Assembly: GCA_037783545.1 (NCBI GenBank)
Contig: JBBELK010000064.1
Span: forward strand, 1,922,001 to 1,986,000
Length of the DNA: 64,000 nt
Origin: Henricia sp. BOLD:AAB3569
Lineage: Eukaryota; Echinodermata; Asteroidea; Spinulosida; Echinasteridae
Direction of reading: 5' to 3'
Positions 11,471-23,800 of this stretch are shown in pieces. The position numbers and the translations under genes are program-made. The notes beneath the pieces are model-generated. The model was not told where the DNA came from and did not search any database. It saw only the letters and a program-made list of their open reading frames with translations. Numbering within the stretch: position 1 is the stretch's first letter; every line of letters starts with the position of its first letter.

Positions 11471-11479
11471 TACACAGTG

Positions 11480-12021
11480 GTACATGATTTGTGTCTTTTA
11501 ATTTAGTAAGTAGGTCAACAGAGGTCAAAAGGTCAATTTTAAAGGGAGTTGCGCAAAATTTGGTACAAAAATGTACGTGTAAATTAATAAAGTTTTACTA
11601 TAACATGATATTATTCTGTCTCAAAAAATTGTATTTGCCATATAAATACAAGTTAATTTGATTATATTGGTAAAAAGGCTTTCTGCCACAACGTGGGAAA
11701 TAGGCTGGTCAATATAGCACCAACAATACCCCAACCTCAAAACAAAATTACAGGCATGGAAGGGGTGGGAGACGATAACTTCTCTAATATAACTGCTGAT
11801 GTCAGATGTACATGTAGCTAATTTTGTTGTTCAGTAATGTGTATAACATGATACTGTGGCAATAACATCCTGGTTCAGCCTAAAGCCATCCCAGCCCAGC
11901 CCAAAACAGGAATTCAAGACGCGTTTATTAAGGAAACAAAACAGGCCAAAACAGGATGTGGGTAATCCGAATCAATGTGCAAATCACTGTGCGTATACTA
12001 GCCTTGTCCAAGGCTGTGAAA
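11480..12021. other. Intergenic, no gene or repeat recognised
   Basis: A+T-rich sequence with no convincing coding region, tandem repeat or inverted end. Confidence 0.3.
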
Positions 12022-12449
12022 TGCATAGTTCCGATTTTGCCCAGTTAACCCCGCCCCCTTGGACATTGTTGCTATGGCTCACATGCTATCGTCAAAAATG
12101 GCGACACACAACGCACAAAGCAATGGGACTTTCAACGGAAAGCACAGATTCATTGAAGAAAACAGTTATCTTAGAACACACTGAGTAAAGGGCCAGTAAT
12201 ACAGGGATATCATATCATCACGAAATATAGCTTTCGTACCTTTGAACAACGAAACGACCGGCCTTGAAACCAAAAATTCACCCGGATCGTCGCATACAAC
12301 ACTGTACAAATTGTATGGGGCCGGCAGAACATATCGCGTGATCATGTTGTTGTGAGCGTACAGTCCACTTTGACCTATGTGGGTGACATCTGCTAGCTCT
12401 GTTGTGATTGGTCGGCGGGTTCGGTTGATTGACAGGTCGGAACTATGCA
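12022..12449. mobile_element. MITE with TGCATAGTTCCGA ends, copy 1
   Basis: The element starts with TGCATAGTTCCGA and ends with TCGGAACTATGCA. Three related copies lie at 25,072, 31,603 and 54,278. All share interior blocks such as GTTAACCCCGCCCC, ATGGCGACACAC and GTGATTGGTCGGCGGGTTCG. It has no coding capacity. Confidence 0.8.
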
Positions 12450-12515
12450 TTGTGTGAATCCGTGAAGAATTTGCATGTATGCTATGCAGCGAAAGTGCGC
12501 CATCGCGCGGTGAAT

Positions 12516-13163
12516 TGTAGCCAATTGCAAAATAGTCTGGTTACCAAAATATCTTGGTCTGAATCCTGACTTCACGCGCGAGGCTGGACCATAGCCTTGT
12601 TCTTTATGTACTCGATGTGTTTTATGGGCGGGGACTCTTTATGCTAATTTTTCAAAGAGAGCACCGAGACGTAAAAGCTCATTGGTTAACGGTTGTTTTG
12701 ACAGAACAATACGGTGCCGTTTGAAAAATAGCAGATTTTCCGTACGTTGCCTATACCCAGTTGGTGAGAAATATGTAAGGGATATCTTCTGGTCTTCGTA
12801 AAAGTCATCAATTTGCAATTTGTAGGCTGCATAATTCAAACTACCGTTGATTTCCTCAGTTGTAACACTACGTGTGATGTCGCCATGTGCATCAGACAGG
12901 CCTACATACTGTACACTACACATGTACGACGTACAAACGTTTATGCTTGCAAACCGGTCACGTACCACCATTTGACCCGAGTAGTGAGCTCTGATTGGAT
13001 GTTATGTATAGATATGAATATTTATAAGCACTCGGGTTTCGCATAAGTAATTGCGTCGGATTTCCTACGCAGTTATAAAGAAACACATAACAAATCGAGT
13101 ACATAAAGAACAAGGCTATGATCCAGCCTCGCGCGTGAAGTCAGGATTCAGACCAAGAGATTT
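12516..13163. mobile_element. Long-TIR element (about 75-bp arms)
   Basis: The sequence at 12,548-12,625, including CTTCACGCGCGAGGCTGGA, is inverted at 13,083-13,160 with only a few mismatches. The interior is non-coding. The left 400 bp recur inverted at 15,087-15,545, so this is a dispersed family. Confidence 0.7.
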
Positions 13164-13421
13164 GGTTTCTTCATCCATTGTGTAGCCTATAGCCGATGAC
13201 TCAATCGTTTTCTCTATACAACGCACTTGCATCCACCTTGTATGTTGCCTATGTCTTCTAATGACAGCGTTTAACGTTGATGAAAGACGAACAAAAATGT
13301 TGATTTATTCGGTTGAGCACCAGTGCGAATTAGAATGAATCTACTTTACCCTTGTTATGTAAAGTGGAACGGTTCAGTGGTCACGAGTGGTATAAATAAG
13401 CACGAGTGACGCGCAGTGCTT

Positions 13422-13710
13422 CACGGGGCGGTCGGGTTGGCGTACGGGTTCTTTCCTCGCCTTTCACCTCTGGCGTCCCGGGTTCGAATCCGGGGCGTGT
13501 ATGTGGATTGGGTTTGCAGTCCCTACTTGACCGCGTGGGTTTTCCCCTGGGGCATTTCTCTGGGGGTTTTCCTCCCACTTCTAAAACTGCAACTCCTTCT
13601 TCGTCATCTCAAGTTGATAATATAGTATAGTTAAAGCTAAAACCGTATAGTTGATGGCATAAAGGGCCTTAGTTGCCGAAGATGCCATAAAATATACAAC
13701 AACAACAACA
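13422..13710 (+). mobile_element. tRNA-derived SINE (Glu-like head, CAA tail)
   Basis: The head has an intact B box GGTTCGAATCC at 13,481-13,491 inside a perfect CCCGG/CCGGG T-stem. The preceding CGCC-TTTCACCTCT-GGCG hairpin resembles a tRNA-Glu anticodon arm. The A-box region GTCGGGTTGGCG is weaker. A roughly 190-bp unrelated body follows, containing GGCATAAAGGGCCTTAG, and the element ends in (CAA)n at about 13,690. This is a complete-looking SINE with head, body and tail. Confidence 0.75.
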
Positions 13711-14277
13711 ACAGTGCTTCACTTCACGTTTGTTCGCTAATGCTGCATACTGCAAAACTTTTTACTCTTGGGGGAGGGGACACCGTTGTTTTTTTTGCTA
13801 GCCTGAAAGCAGTTGGTTCGCATAGGTCAGGCGTACGTTTCCATTTTTCCTAAAAAAGTTTGTGGTTTTTCGTATCTGGCAGCCAACGTAACAACGGGTG
13901 TGCGTTCGGGTAAACATACCCGTTAGCTTCAATAACAAGCTGATTATCCATGTCTTTGTTTGTCGATAAAGGAGACCTTTTATTCTTAGTTTGAATTGAT
14001 GTACATGGAGTTGTTCGTGCAATAAAGCAGCCAGGTTACAACGCCAAACGGTGACATACCAAAACCATTGTAGTTGTGGTGTTTTTGTGGAACGTGTATA
14101 AAGGGTAATAATAAGCTCTATCAGCGCATCGTGTGTGTGTGTCTGAACTCGACTAGCACCTTAATTTTCATGCCCGATGCTCAATTTTAACACACCGTGC
14201 GTTTAATTAGGATATTCGTGGATTATTTTTGCCCGGGTGCGAATTTGTGTCCAAACCTTGTATACGTATTGACGGGT

Positions 14278-14995
14278 AAAGCCCATCTTCCTTTCGCAAT
14301 GGTCTTTCCTGCACTCGTACCTCGCTTGCCAAGAACCTTGCTGCATCGACTGGGTCTGAGCTGTATTACAGGCCTAGGGCTGTTCAACCAATGAGAGACA
14401 AGATATCTTTTGACCTGTATCTTTTGACCTTTTAATGAGCCGTTTCGAACAATCATCTCGCGTGTTGTTTATCTCGCGACATCGTATAGCCGCAATTACC
14501 ACAATTTGTGTGGGGAGATCTTTTTATGTACATATATATCATTTTATCTTGCACGCAGTATAAATGTTCGTAACTGAAGGAAGACTTACTATATTTCGCT
14601 AAAAGCTAAACGCAGAATCTCTGAATAAAGATAGGCCTATTAAAAAACGCCTTTAAAATGACTGTTTATTTAAACATTGGACCCCACCCCCTAGTAAAAG
14701 TGGACGCTACCACTAAACGGAGCGAGGCGCGTGATTGGCTCTTGCTGTTGGCAACAGCGTCCTGGCTATGATGCGCTATACGTGCTACGTGCACATCGGG
14801 CCTATCGGCACTGCATGCGATGACCGAGAAACATGCGCTGCGCGTGATTGGTCAGTTGCGATTACTGTCACTGGCTAATCAATATTCATATATATTCCTC
14901 AATACAGCTCAGACCCAGTCGATGCAGCAAGGTTCTTGGCAAGCGAGGTACGAGTGCAGGAAAGACCCTTGCGAAAGGAAGATGGGTAAAGCCTA
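14278..14995. mobile_element. Long inverted repeat / fold-back element (about 90-bp arms)
   Basis: The arm at 14,278-14,370 (including CGTACCTCGCTTGCCAAG) is repeated inverted at 14,897-14,992 with about three mismatches. The 520-bp centre is non-coding. No target-site duplication is clear, so the true ends may lie further out. Confidence 0.65.
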
Positions 14996-15086
14996 GTTTC
15001 CATATAATCGTAACGCGCGCACACAGACTAGACCCAAACAACTGCAACACAAACACTGACGGAAACAGTCGGCAAAGTTGAAACAA

Positions 15087-15545
15087 AGTAGTGTACAGTA
15101 TGTAGGCCTGTCTGACGCAATTATGGCGACATCACACGTAGTGTTACAACTGAGGAAATCATGAACGGTAGTTTGAATTATGCAGCCTACAAATTGCAAA
15201 TGGATGACTTTCACGAGAAGATATCTAGAAGATATCCCTCACATACTTTCTGTAAAGGTATGACTTGTTTGTGAACTTACCAACTGGGTATAGGCAACGT
15301 ACGAAAAATCTGCTATTTTTCAAACGGCACCGTATTGTTCTGTCGAAACAACCGTTAACCAATGAGCTTTTACGTCTCGGTGCTCTCTTTGAAAAATTAG
15401 AATAAAGAGTCCCCGCCCATAAAACACATCGAGTACATAAAGAACAAGGCTGTGATTCAGCCTCGCGCGTGAAGTCAGGATTCAGACTAAGATATTTTGG
15501 TAACCAGACTATTTTGCAGTTGGCTACTACTTTGCAGTTGGCTAC
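15087..15545. repeat. Partial inverted copy of the 12.5 kb long-TIR element
   Basis: It matches the reverse complement of about 12,516-12,922, including CCTCGCGCGTGAAGTCAGG and GACGTAAAAGCTCATTGG read in opposite sense. Only one end of the element is present. Confidence 0.65.
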
Positions 15546-15663
15546 TACATCGACGTTTTGTTTTCTACAATTTTTCATCGCAGCTCGACTGCAACGGCTA
15601 CAGCGGTAATTCAGTTGACGGTAAGTTGATACTGTAACGTATGGGATTCCAAAACGGACAGGC

Positions 15664-15768
15664 AAACGTCGTACATCTGTTTTTAAACGTCGTGGTTCAA
15701 CTTTTCAAACGTCGTACATCAGTTTTCAAACGTCGCGGTTCAACTTTTCAAACGTCGTACTTCAGTTT
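15664..15768 (+). repeat. About 44-bp tandem repeat, 2.5 copies
   Basis: AAACGTCGTACATC is followed by AAACGTCG(T/C)GGTTCAACTTTTC, and the pair is repeated. The array breaks off within the third unit. Confidence 0.6.
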
Positions 15769-16489
15769 TCACGTGACCTCTCTGCCGAGCGTCAGAATAA
15801 TTGATACAGAGAGCGCCGTCGAAACACCAGTCAGCAGTCAGAGAATTCTCACCGATGAAAAACGGGAAGGTAGTAAGGCGATGCGTCACATCAGTACGGC
15901 TGCTGTCGATGAAGCGTCGTCACACCGGGTAGCGCCTAGCGGTAGTGGTAGCTTCTTCTAAAGCCCAATGCATACTCGCTCGGCGACCTACATGCGGAAC
16001 GGAAATTTTGTCCGAGTAGGGTTAAACAAGTTCAACAGTGCGCGGTCAATCCGCATCTGAGCGGACGGGTCGTTTCCATGCACCCGTTTCTACTGTGCGC
16101 GCGCTCAATCCGTTCCTGTTCCGTTCGAGATAAACCAAGTTTATCTTTTTGCGCTTTGCGCGTGACCCCGACACGACGTGACACGTATATTCCTATGCCA
16201 ACTTTGCAATAAACTGACAGCAGAGGTTTACATATATTTAGAGGTTCGTATATACTGGTGCCATATAAAAAAAATTATTTTAAGAAAAAAGCATTTTCGT
16301 CACATGAGAATAAGCGATTAATGAAAGAACGGGGAATTTGTACAATCATGGATTGCCATAATGGTTAATTCCATAAGAAACGGGACACTGTCCTCCTTAC
16401 GTCGTGACACTTCTGGAGTTGATTTTTTTTAAATATAATTACCGGACTTCAATAATTACTGGACTTCAAATAACTGTGGAACAGTATCA

Positions 16490-17210
16490 TTTGCAATGTC
16501 CTATACAATTGTATTTCCAACAAATGTCCTATACAATTGTATTTCCATCTCTAAATTGCCGTGTCGGAATCGTAAGGTTTGCCGAGGGCATTACGATTTT
16601 CCCAGCCCGCGGCTTCCCCGTGCGCGATTTTTTTTTCCGTACCACATATTCGCTATGGGGCTTCATCGATTGGTGCATTGTAAATGAATATTCATATTTT
16701 CTATATAGCGCCTCCAAGAGTTATTAAATAAAAGGATATAAGAAAGAAAATTCAGGAATTTGTCGAGTCGTTCGGTAGTCTAGTGGTTAAGACGTAGTGC
16801 TATCAATCGAGAGATGGCAGGATCGAATCTGCTCAGAGTCGTATTAAATTTTTTTTACTATTAATTGAGGAAAGAGTGTGGTAAGGTGTGGGGTTATGTT
16901 GAGGTAGTTATCGACAAAACACATCAGTATGCAACATATGCATAGGGGTTAAACCAATCAGAAGCAATGTTCGCTAAACAGTGGTACGGAAAAAAATATC
17001 GCCGCACAGTCATGCCACGATGTGAGGACACAGGGGACTAGACATCGTGCATGCATGCATAGTAAGCAGGCGACAGTGCGCTCTGCATAACATTATGCAT
17101 AACAGGTGCGCGCGTACGGCGCTGTCACTACGAGATTCCCTAGATCAGTTTTCGGGACGGACGTTCAAAACGAAACAATAACAACGTCCGAAAACCACAT
17201 CCGAATAAAA
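16490..17210. repeat. Dispersed repeat (host of the 42 kb insertion), copy 1
   Basis: Blocks including TGTCCTATACAATTGTATTT, TTCCCAGCCCGCGGCTTCC, GGACACAGGGGACTAGACAT and AACAATAACAACGTC occur in the same order at 42,158-42,326 and 46,017-46,190. This copy is interrupted by about 380 bp containing a SINE. The TGTCCTATACAATTGTATTT block is tandemly duplicated here. Confidence 0.7.
16768..16856 (+). mobile_element. tRNA-like SINE head with T-run
   Basis: TAGTCTAGTGGTTAAGAC is an A-box and D-arm with a GTCT/AGAC stem. GGATCGAATCT is the B box 40 nt later, inside a GGCAG/CTGCT stem with an 8-nt loop. A run of T at about 16,847 could end RNA polymerase III transcription. The anticodon arm is degenerate, so this is not a normal tRNA. 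Confidence 0.6.
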
Positions 17211-17220
17211 TGATAAAGTT

Positions 17221-18251
17221 AGAGCTGAGGTAACCTCAGCTACGTGTAGTCTTTAAAATCATCTGTTAAAAACAAGAGTAACAAGGATCAATATCAAGTT
17301 GAGGCATCCAAGTTAATTCAAATATCATCAGAGAACTGTTCTATTAAATGCCTATAATATCAGGTGATTCCACAGATTTCTATTAACAACAAGATAGGAA
17401 ATGTGTAGTTATTAGCAGTGGAGCAGATAGACCTGAAACTGAAGCTCGGGGGAATGCACGGGGTTTTATGTGAACATGCTTCAGTGAGCGCAGTGACCTG
17501 AATACTGACTACAGAGTATTCAGACAATGCAAGACATAAGGCTCCATAAAAAAATATTGCTTGATTCTCATCAGAACATGGGTAAAAATTTGTACGACCA
17601 GGGCAATTTATATTTTATAATTTATATATATTTTTTGGGTATTAAAGCGGATTCTCGCAGCACAATCCGATCAATTCCGATGACCAGGCCATTTTATATT
17701 TTATATTTTGAGAGTCATGTGGACCCAATACATTCAGAGATGAACATGTAAATTGGACACCACTCCTGCAGAACGTTACAGCAAGAAAACTTTAAAAAAA
17801 AAATTCATCTCATACTCTGAGCACAGCAGTAAGGATTATGGGTAAGAGTTCCATACACGAATGTCGCTAATTTTCCCCAGCAGGGCCTTTATTGGCCTTC
17901 AGAAAGCAATAACACATCCTAATAAGTCAAATTTAGCGGTGAGAAAATGTAAACACTGTCCTAGAAAACACTTTGGAATTTTCAGACCATCCTCATCGGG
18001 TTTGTGCACTGCACAGGGTGTCAAGTAACATTCATATATGGAACTCTCAGGATTATGAACTAGAATACTGGTACTACATGTACTCATTGAGTCCATGATT
18101 CCTCTTATGACTCACAGTGATATATTAAAGAAATACATGTAAACACTTTCCACTAAATAACAGATATATCAAACCCTGCAGATATTAGGTTAACAAAGGT
18201 AGAGGAATTCGTCTATAGTGGTCTTACCAACGAATAAAACTAAATGACTAT
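17221..18251. other. Intergenic, no gene seen
   Basis: No coding signal and no inverted or tandem structure that I can support. Small ORFs here lack protein-like composition. Confidence 0.3.
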
Positions 18252-18736
18252 ACATGATTGGTAAACTGTTACAAATAGTTTTATCTCCCTGTGTGATTGA
18301 AAATATGCATGATTAAAACCAACCTGAGCAAAAACCAGCTCCGTACTTCGTCTAACCTTTGAGAAAACAGTCAAAAAAGAGTTTGCAGTCATTTCGCCCC
18401 AAAACCACTTCGCCCTAAATCATTTCGCCCTGAACCACGGCATGTGCACCAAGTGGTTTTGGGCCGGGGAGAAGTGGCATTTGGGCGATGTAGTGTTTGG
18501 ACGAAGTAATTTGGGGCGAAATGGCACTCGGGCGAAGTGGTTTGGGGCGAAATGGCAATTGGGCGAAATGGTTGAATTTTCGTCTCATTTCTCAAAGACT
18601 TAGGGGCCTATAGCACTTCAGACCAAACCATTTCAGGGGAAGTTTTTTATACGGTAATCATCATGTGTAGGCCTATATTGTGTAAGTTAGGCGTAAATCT
18701 GTGAACATTTCTGATTTTCGAGATTACCAATGATGT
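18252..18736. mobile_element. MITE with ACATGATTGGTAA ends and mirrored TTCGCCC array, copy 1
   Basis: It begins ACATGATTGGTAAA and ends with ACCAATGATGT. The centre (about 18,390-18,570) is an array of ACCACTTCGCCC-like units that flips to GGGCGAAGTGGT-like units around CATGTGCACCAAG, making a large imperfect hairpin. Other copies are at 22,034 and 38,907. Confidence 0.7.
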
Positions 18737-18939
18737 AGGCCTATACTGCCTTTAAATGACCTATCATTTTGCAAGATGAAACTTGTTTTAACGGTTTTAT
18801 GGAATAAGGGTGTAACATATCTGAAGAGGAAGGTTGGTAAACTATAGCCTGCAGAACTTTCAGCTACATGACAGTAGTGCTTCAGAAAATCTTTAAAAAT
18901 CCATTGTGTTTAAAAAGTAAAAGAACCTATAAAGGTTAA

Positions 18940-19905
18940 GGTACATTAATACACGGGAAAAAGCATGTGGTGTTTGTTACCATTGCTTTCAACACTTTTA
19001 GTTGGGTTTAATTTTTTCTTGTCAACTCATCACGAAGTAAAATTTCGGGTTAGGCCTACTGCAAATGATTCATTGGGGCTTTAAGGATGTGCATGATGAA
19101 AAAACAACCTGTACATACATGTAAGTACAAGTCAGCTTTGTATCTCGTTCCGATAAAAGAATGAAAAACTGTGTACGTGCTTTCAAGAAATTGTGCGAAG
19201 CCACCGTCCTATTTAGACTGGTTCCCTGGCTATACTGCACAAAACGGAGCCATGATACCAAGGTGGTCTGGGTCCTATATGGTTTTGTTCACAAAAGTGT
19301 GCCCTTGTAAAAATGCGTGTGCACGCGCATTAAAATAAATTGGTAAAACACATCGACTAGCGGCCCATGTAGATAACTGACACCTCCAGTGGAGCATGCC
19401 TTCGGATGTTACAAAGCAACGTTTCGGTTCATATTAATTTCCCCGTTGTCATGCCCAATTCCTGTTTCCGAGAACTTGAGAAGGGAGTTATGTTACTACT
19501 GTGGTCCATTTTAGGGTCAACGGCCGCTTTTAAAGCCCATTTTTGCAGTTTTTCATAACATCTTTGAGTAAAATCTGAAAAAAGGGTGTGGGATTTGCAA
19601 GGTCCTTAAAGTTTAACCAACCGGTCGACCGGAAAATTTTGACTCAAATACTTCAGAAAACCTGAACAATCCATGCAAGTTTGTGTATAAATGTTGTAAA
19701 AAGTTGTCTGCAGACAACTTAAAAAAAAAAACTACCTTCAGTTGACAATTTCTCCCACTAAGGTACCATTTTACACGGAAAAAAATCATGTGGTGTTTGT
19801 TACCATTGCTATCAATACGTTTAGTTAGATTTTTGTTGTCAACTTGTGAAGAAAAATGTTGGGTAACTGCTGCAGCAAATGATGTACAGGGTGTCTCTAT
19901 AAAAA
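18940..19905 (+). repeat. Two direct copies of a GTGGTGTTTGTTACCATTGC repeat
   Basis: Roughly 130-bp related segments start near 18,940 and 19,765; each contains GTGGTGTTTGTTACCATTGC and TTGTCAACT. A third copy is inverted at 38,505-38,580 in the last integrin intron. Confidence 0.55.
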
Positions 19906-20731
19906 GTATACCCATTTTAAAATTCAAATTATCGCAAAACTACACAATATTTAAGAAAAAGATAAATACCTGCATGTGGAAAGCTTGGAATGTCCTCTGT
20001 CCATTGGTATGAGGTTCATTATGTCACTGTCATGGATGACTGAACAAAAAATACAGTTATGAAAGGTGTCGAAATCAGCACTGTGACAAGTTGTTTTCTG
20101 GAATGACAAAGCTCAGACAGGTGTTCTTCACAATTTCTTTGCTGTTACGTAAGACTTCATAGGTCAGGGATGTACATTTATGCATCACATTATGTAAGTA
20201 TTCTTGGATGCACCAAAAGTGTCCCTGCGGGCATCGGCCGCTACAAGTTAGAATGAGCGACTTATCTTTTTCTCTCTTGGTAATAGAAAAGAAAATCTTT
20301 CTGCTCTCTGCAGCTACTGGGCATATCTCTGGCTTTATGGACCAACAAAATTCTTCAAAAAACACCATCTAACAGAGAAGGTTTTCAAATTTGTTTGCGT
20401 ATGGAGCTAACAATCGTGTTGACTTCTCTTTCTCAGGATTGCGTCACGGGGTCACGCGCATATCATGAATACCTAATGACGTTTCAGAAATCGCGAAAAT
20501 CTCATTTTCGAAAAGCGCACTTTTGCTTGCAATTTATCCACTTAAAACCGACAATTAAAAAATAATAAAAATCCACGTCGGCAAGAGGGATGTTTGGACT
20601 ATCGAAAAAAGCCTAAATGCTGGATTTGCGTCAAGGGGGATTCTACCTTTAATACATGTAATTGCTTTTTGGTGCACGTTTATACAATGTATTGGTTGTT
20701 ACAGAATTCGAGAGGGAAATCTAAGCTAAAC

Positions 20732-20816
20732 ATGGCTGTTACGTCCAGATACAGACATTTAATACTGGCAGCTGTTCTGGTGTTGACTGTACTATCACGA
20801 TTGAGCAAAATGCAAG
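20732..20816 (+). CDS. Integrin beta exon 1: signal peptide
   Basis: Encodes residues 1-28 with a hydrophobic core [13 protein letters not shown]. Ends in phase 1 at a GTAGGA donor. Confidence 0.85.
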
Positions 20817-23800
20817 GTAGGAATTGTCAGATTTTTGTTTAAACATTTTCAGTTTCTGTTACTTTTAAAAAAAGTTGTCGGCTCTTTTGGCATGGTTTTT
20901 CTTTGCACCTTTTCCGCCGCAAACAGCTAAGAATGCCATGTTCTTTGTAACAAAATGGTATTTTTTGGTCGTGTTTTAGCCTCAATGAGCCAACATTTTT
21001 TGGGCGTTTTTTTTCTTTCACTTACAACTTTCAATACCGTCAATGTGTTTTGGCGCAATTTGTGCCTCAACACTTCGTTTTATCAGCATATATGGATTTT
21101 GCCGCGTCTTAACAAGTTGACACCGTGAAATGTGATTGGCCAAAAGTTAAGACCACTGCTTGCGCTTAAAGGGCCTGAAATGCTCAATAACTTTATGCAC
21201 AGTTTTTGCTGCAACCTACTGTTCTACTAAAACTACTGTTCATTTTGATGCCCCATGAATAAAAAGTGGCATTTTTCAACTTTGAAAATTTCTTCACATA
21301 AACTCACAGAAAGAGGACGCTGTTTGGGACATGTTACTTTAAGAACACACAGCAGAAAAGCAAAGAAAAAACATAAGACTTCAAACTGCAATTGTGGAAA
21401 AATGCTGCAGTTTCCAGCCTCAGTTTTTTTCATGGTTTGCAACAGGCAACATGTAAAACAAACCCAAACAATCATGGGTTACAAAAGTTTCAGCAAGTTG
21501 GAGAAAATTGTGGAAACTTTTGTGCACAGTTGAATGAGATTTTCCTGTGTTTTCCTAATGTGACATCACACTTTGCTCATGCATATGTAAATTTTCATTA
21601 GCATAAAAATAAAAAAACCTTGATTTTAACCCCCCAAACAACTTCCAAGTACGGTTTTTATGATTGTAAATTAATGGACTAGTTCCATAGCACAGATTTC
21701 ATTGATAAAAACACCATTTCAGGGGCCCTTTAATCGGCTCTATGAAATTGGGCCCTAAGCACCACAAATATACTGACTCTTGAGAGTCATTTCTACATTT
21801 ACTGTAAGAATCTTCTCACCCAAATATCATACTTTGCAACACTCTGACACTGCAGGCTGTCCATAGCCATCAAGTTTAAGTTCAAAAACGTGGTGTGTAC
21901 AAAATTCGTGGTGTGGACAGTGGACGTGTTTACATGTCAACCGTGTAGGACAGCGGCAAAGCTGACGTTTTTACTATACATTGCCAGAACGTGTTTGTAA
22001 ACACGTCCTCCAGTGCATGGTTAAAGGCAGAACACATGATTGGTAAACCGTTGCAAATGGTTTTATCTCTCTGTGTGATTGAAGATATGCATGATTAAAA
22101 CCAACCTGAGTAAAAACCAGCTCCGTACTTCGTCTAACTTTTGAGAAAACAGTAAAAAAAAGGCTTTACGGTCACTTCGCCCAAAAACCATTTTGCCCCG
22201 AACCACTTCGCCCTGAACCACGGCCTGTGCACGAAGTATTTTGGGGGTGAAGTGGTGTAAGGACGAAGTGGTTTGGGGGCAAGGTGGCTTTTAGGGCGAA
22301 GTGGTTCATGGCGAAGTGGTGCAGGGCGAAGTGGTTTTGGTGCTAGTGATGTTCGTCTCACGAGACGAAAAATCATTGTTTTACTAATTTCTCAAAAACT
22401 ATATAGCACTTTAGACAAAACCATTTCAGGGGAAGTTTACTGCCGTAATCATGTTTATATTGTGTAAGTTATGTGTAAATCTGTGAACAATTCTGATTGT
22501 CGAGATTACCAATGATGTGTTCTAACTTTAAATTACGAGTGGTTAAATTTCAAGTTTCTTAAATTACAAGATATGACATATTATTCTTATTGCACGACAA
22601 ATTAATCCATGATGTCTTAGTTAAAATGTATACGTTTCTCAGAATATAGCTTAACTGTTCGAAACGTTTCCGAAGCTATAGGGAAGGGGGTTTGCAATGT
22701 TTTGAGTCTCGACCTATTTTTCTGTTCTAAACACAGATACACCCCCTGTGGAACCACAAGACCTAGAAGACGACCTATGCGGAGTGGCCAGGAATTGCGG
22801 GGAGTGCATAGCGTTGGACCCATCGTGCGGTTGGTGTGGCGACCTGGTTGGTGTTTTTGGCGTTCGTCTCGTCAATCTCCTTAAAAACAGTCCATAACAG
22901 TTTCCTCTTCCCACCGATTTGCACTTGTCATGGCAAATGTAGTGTATACATTCATATATGCATATTTATGTAGATCACGTGGTTCGTGCGGACCAATGAA
23001 CATGCGAGATGACATCAGGTTGATGACCTTGTAGGCAGATTTAGAGCGCAAATCCAAAGCGTAATTTTATTGGCGAAAGCTAGCCAGGCGCAACAAATAC
23101 CGAACAGGGAATTTTCCTAATGTAAACAAATGCCATGTATACTTTATAGATTCTTAGGTTAAAACGAAATCCATTTTCCGGAAAAATCTTAACACGCTGC
23201 TTTAAAGACATACGGCCAGAAGTTTTCCCTTGCCCTCCCCCTTCCCAATTCAAATGAGCTTCAACAGTTAAATGATAGAAAATAATATTCACCTTCATTA
23301 AGATGTAAGTCATCTTTAGTTGTGATTTTCGTGCAGGGTTACGTGATCGTCACGAAGCGCCTCAGATGTGATACACTTCCAAACCTGACGAACAGTACAT
23401 GCAGGGACGTTACATTCCCAAGAACTACACTGACAATAACTCAGGTATGTATAATACAAAATACAGGGATCTTTTTAAAGGTACACACCGGCCTACTGTT
23501 TACATGATTTAGTGATGTAGCAGCATTGACAATACTTTTTTATGGTCGTTGTGAAAAAAAGATCATCAAAATATCCCGTAATTTACTAAAGAAGTGAAAA
23601 ATTAACAAAAACGGTCAAAAGACAGGTTATACGCTTTACCAGCCGTTGCAACTACGCGCGAGCCTCACGACTTTGTCACAAACGATTCGCTCTTCTCCTA
23701 CTCGGGATATCTCCAATTTTCTGCTCACGATTTCACTGGACAGCTCGGACGACCGAATAGGAATTTCCGTTTTCTTTTGAGGAGTTGGCATCATGTTTTT

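Noticed and set aside
15225-15665. Minus-strand frame of 146 codons
   Set aside because: It covers the inverted copy of a long-TIR repeat; the related copy at 12.5-13.1 kb is not open in the same frame.
20594-20731. Upstream in-frame ATG as integrin start
   Set aside because: It would put 46 extra residues before the signal peptide. The ATG at 20,732 has a strong context and a proper signal sequence.
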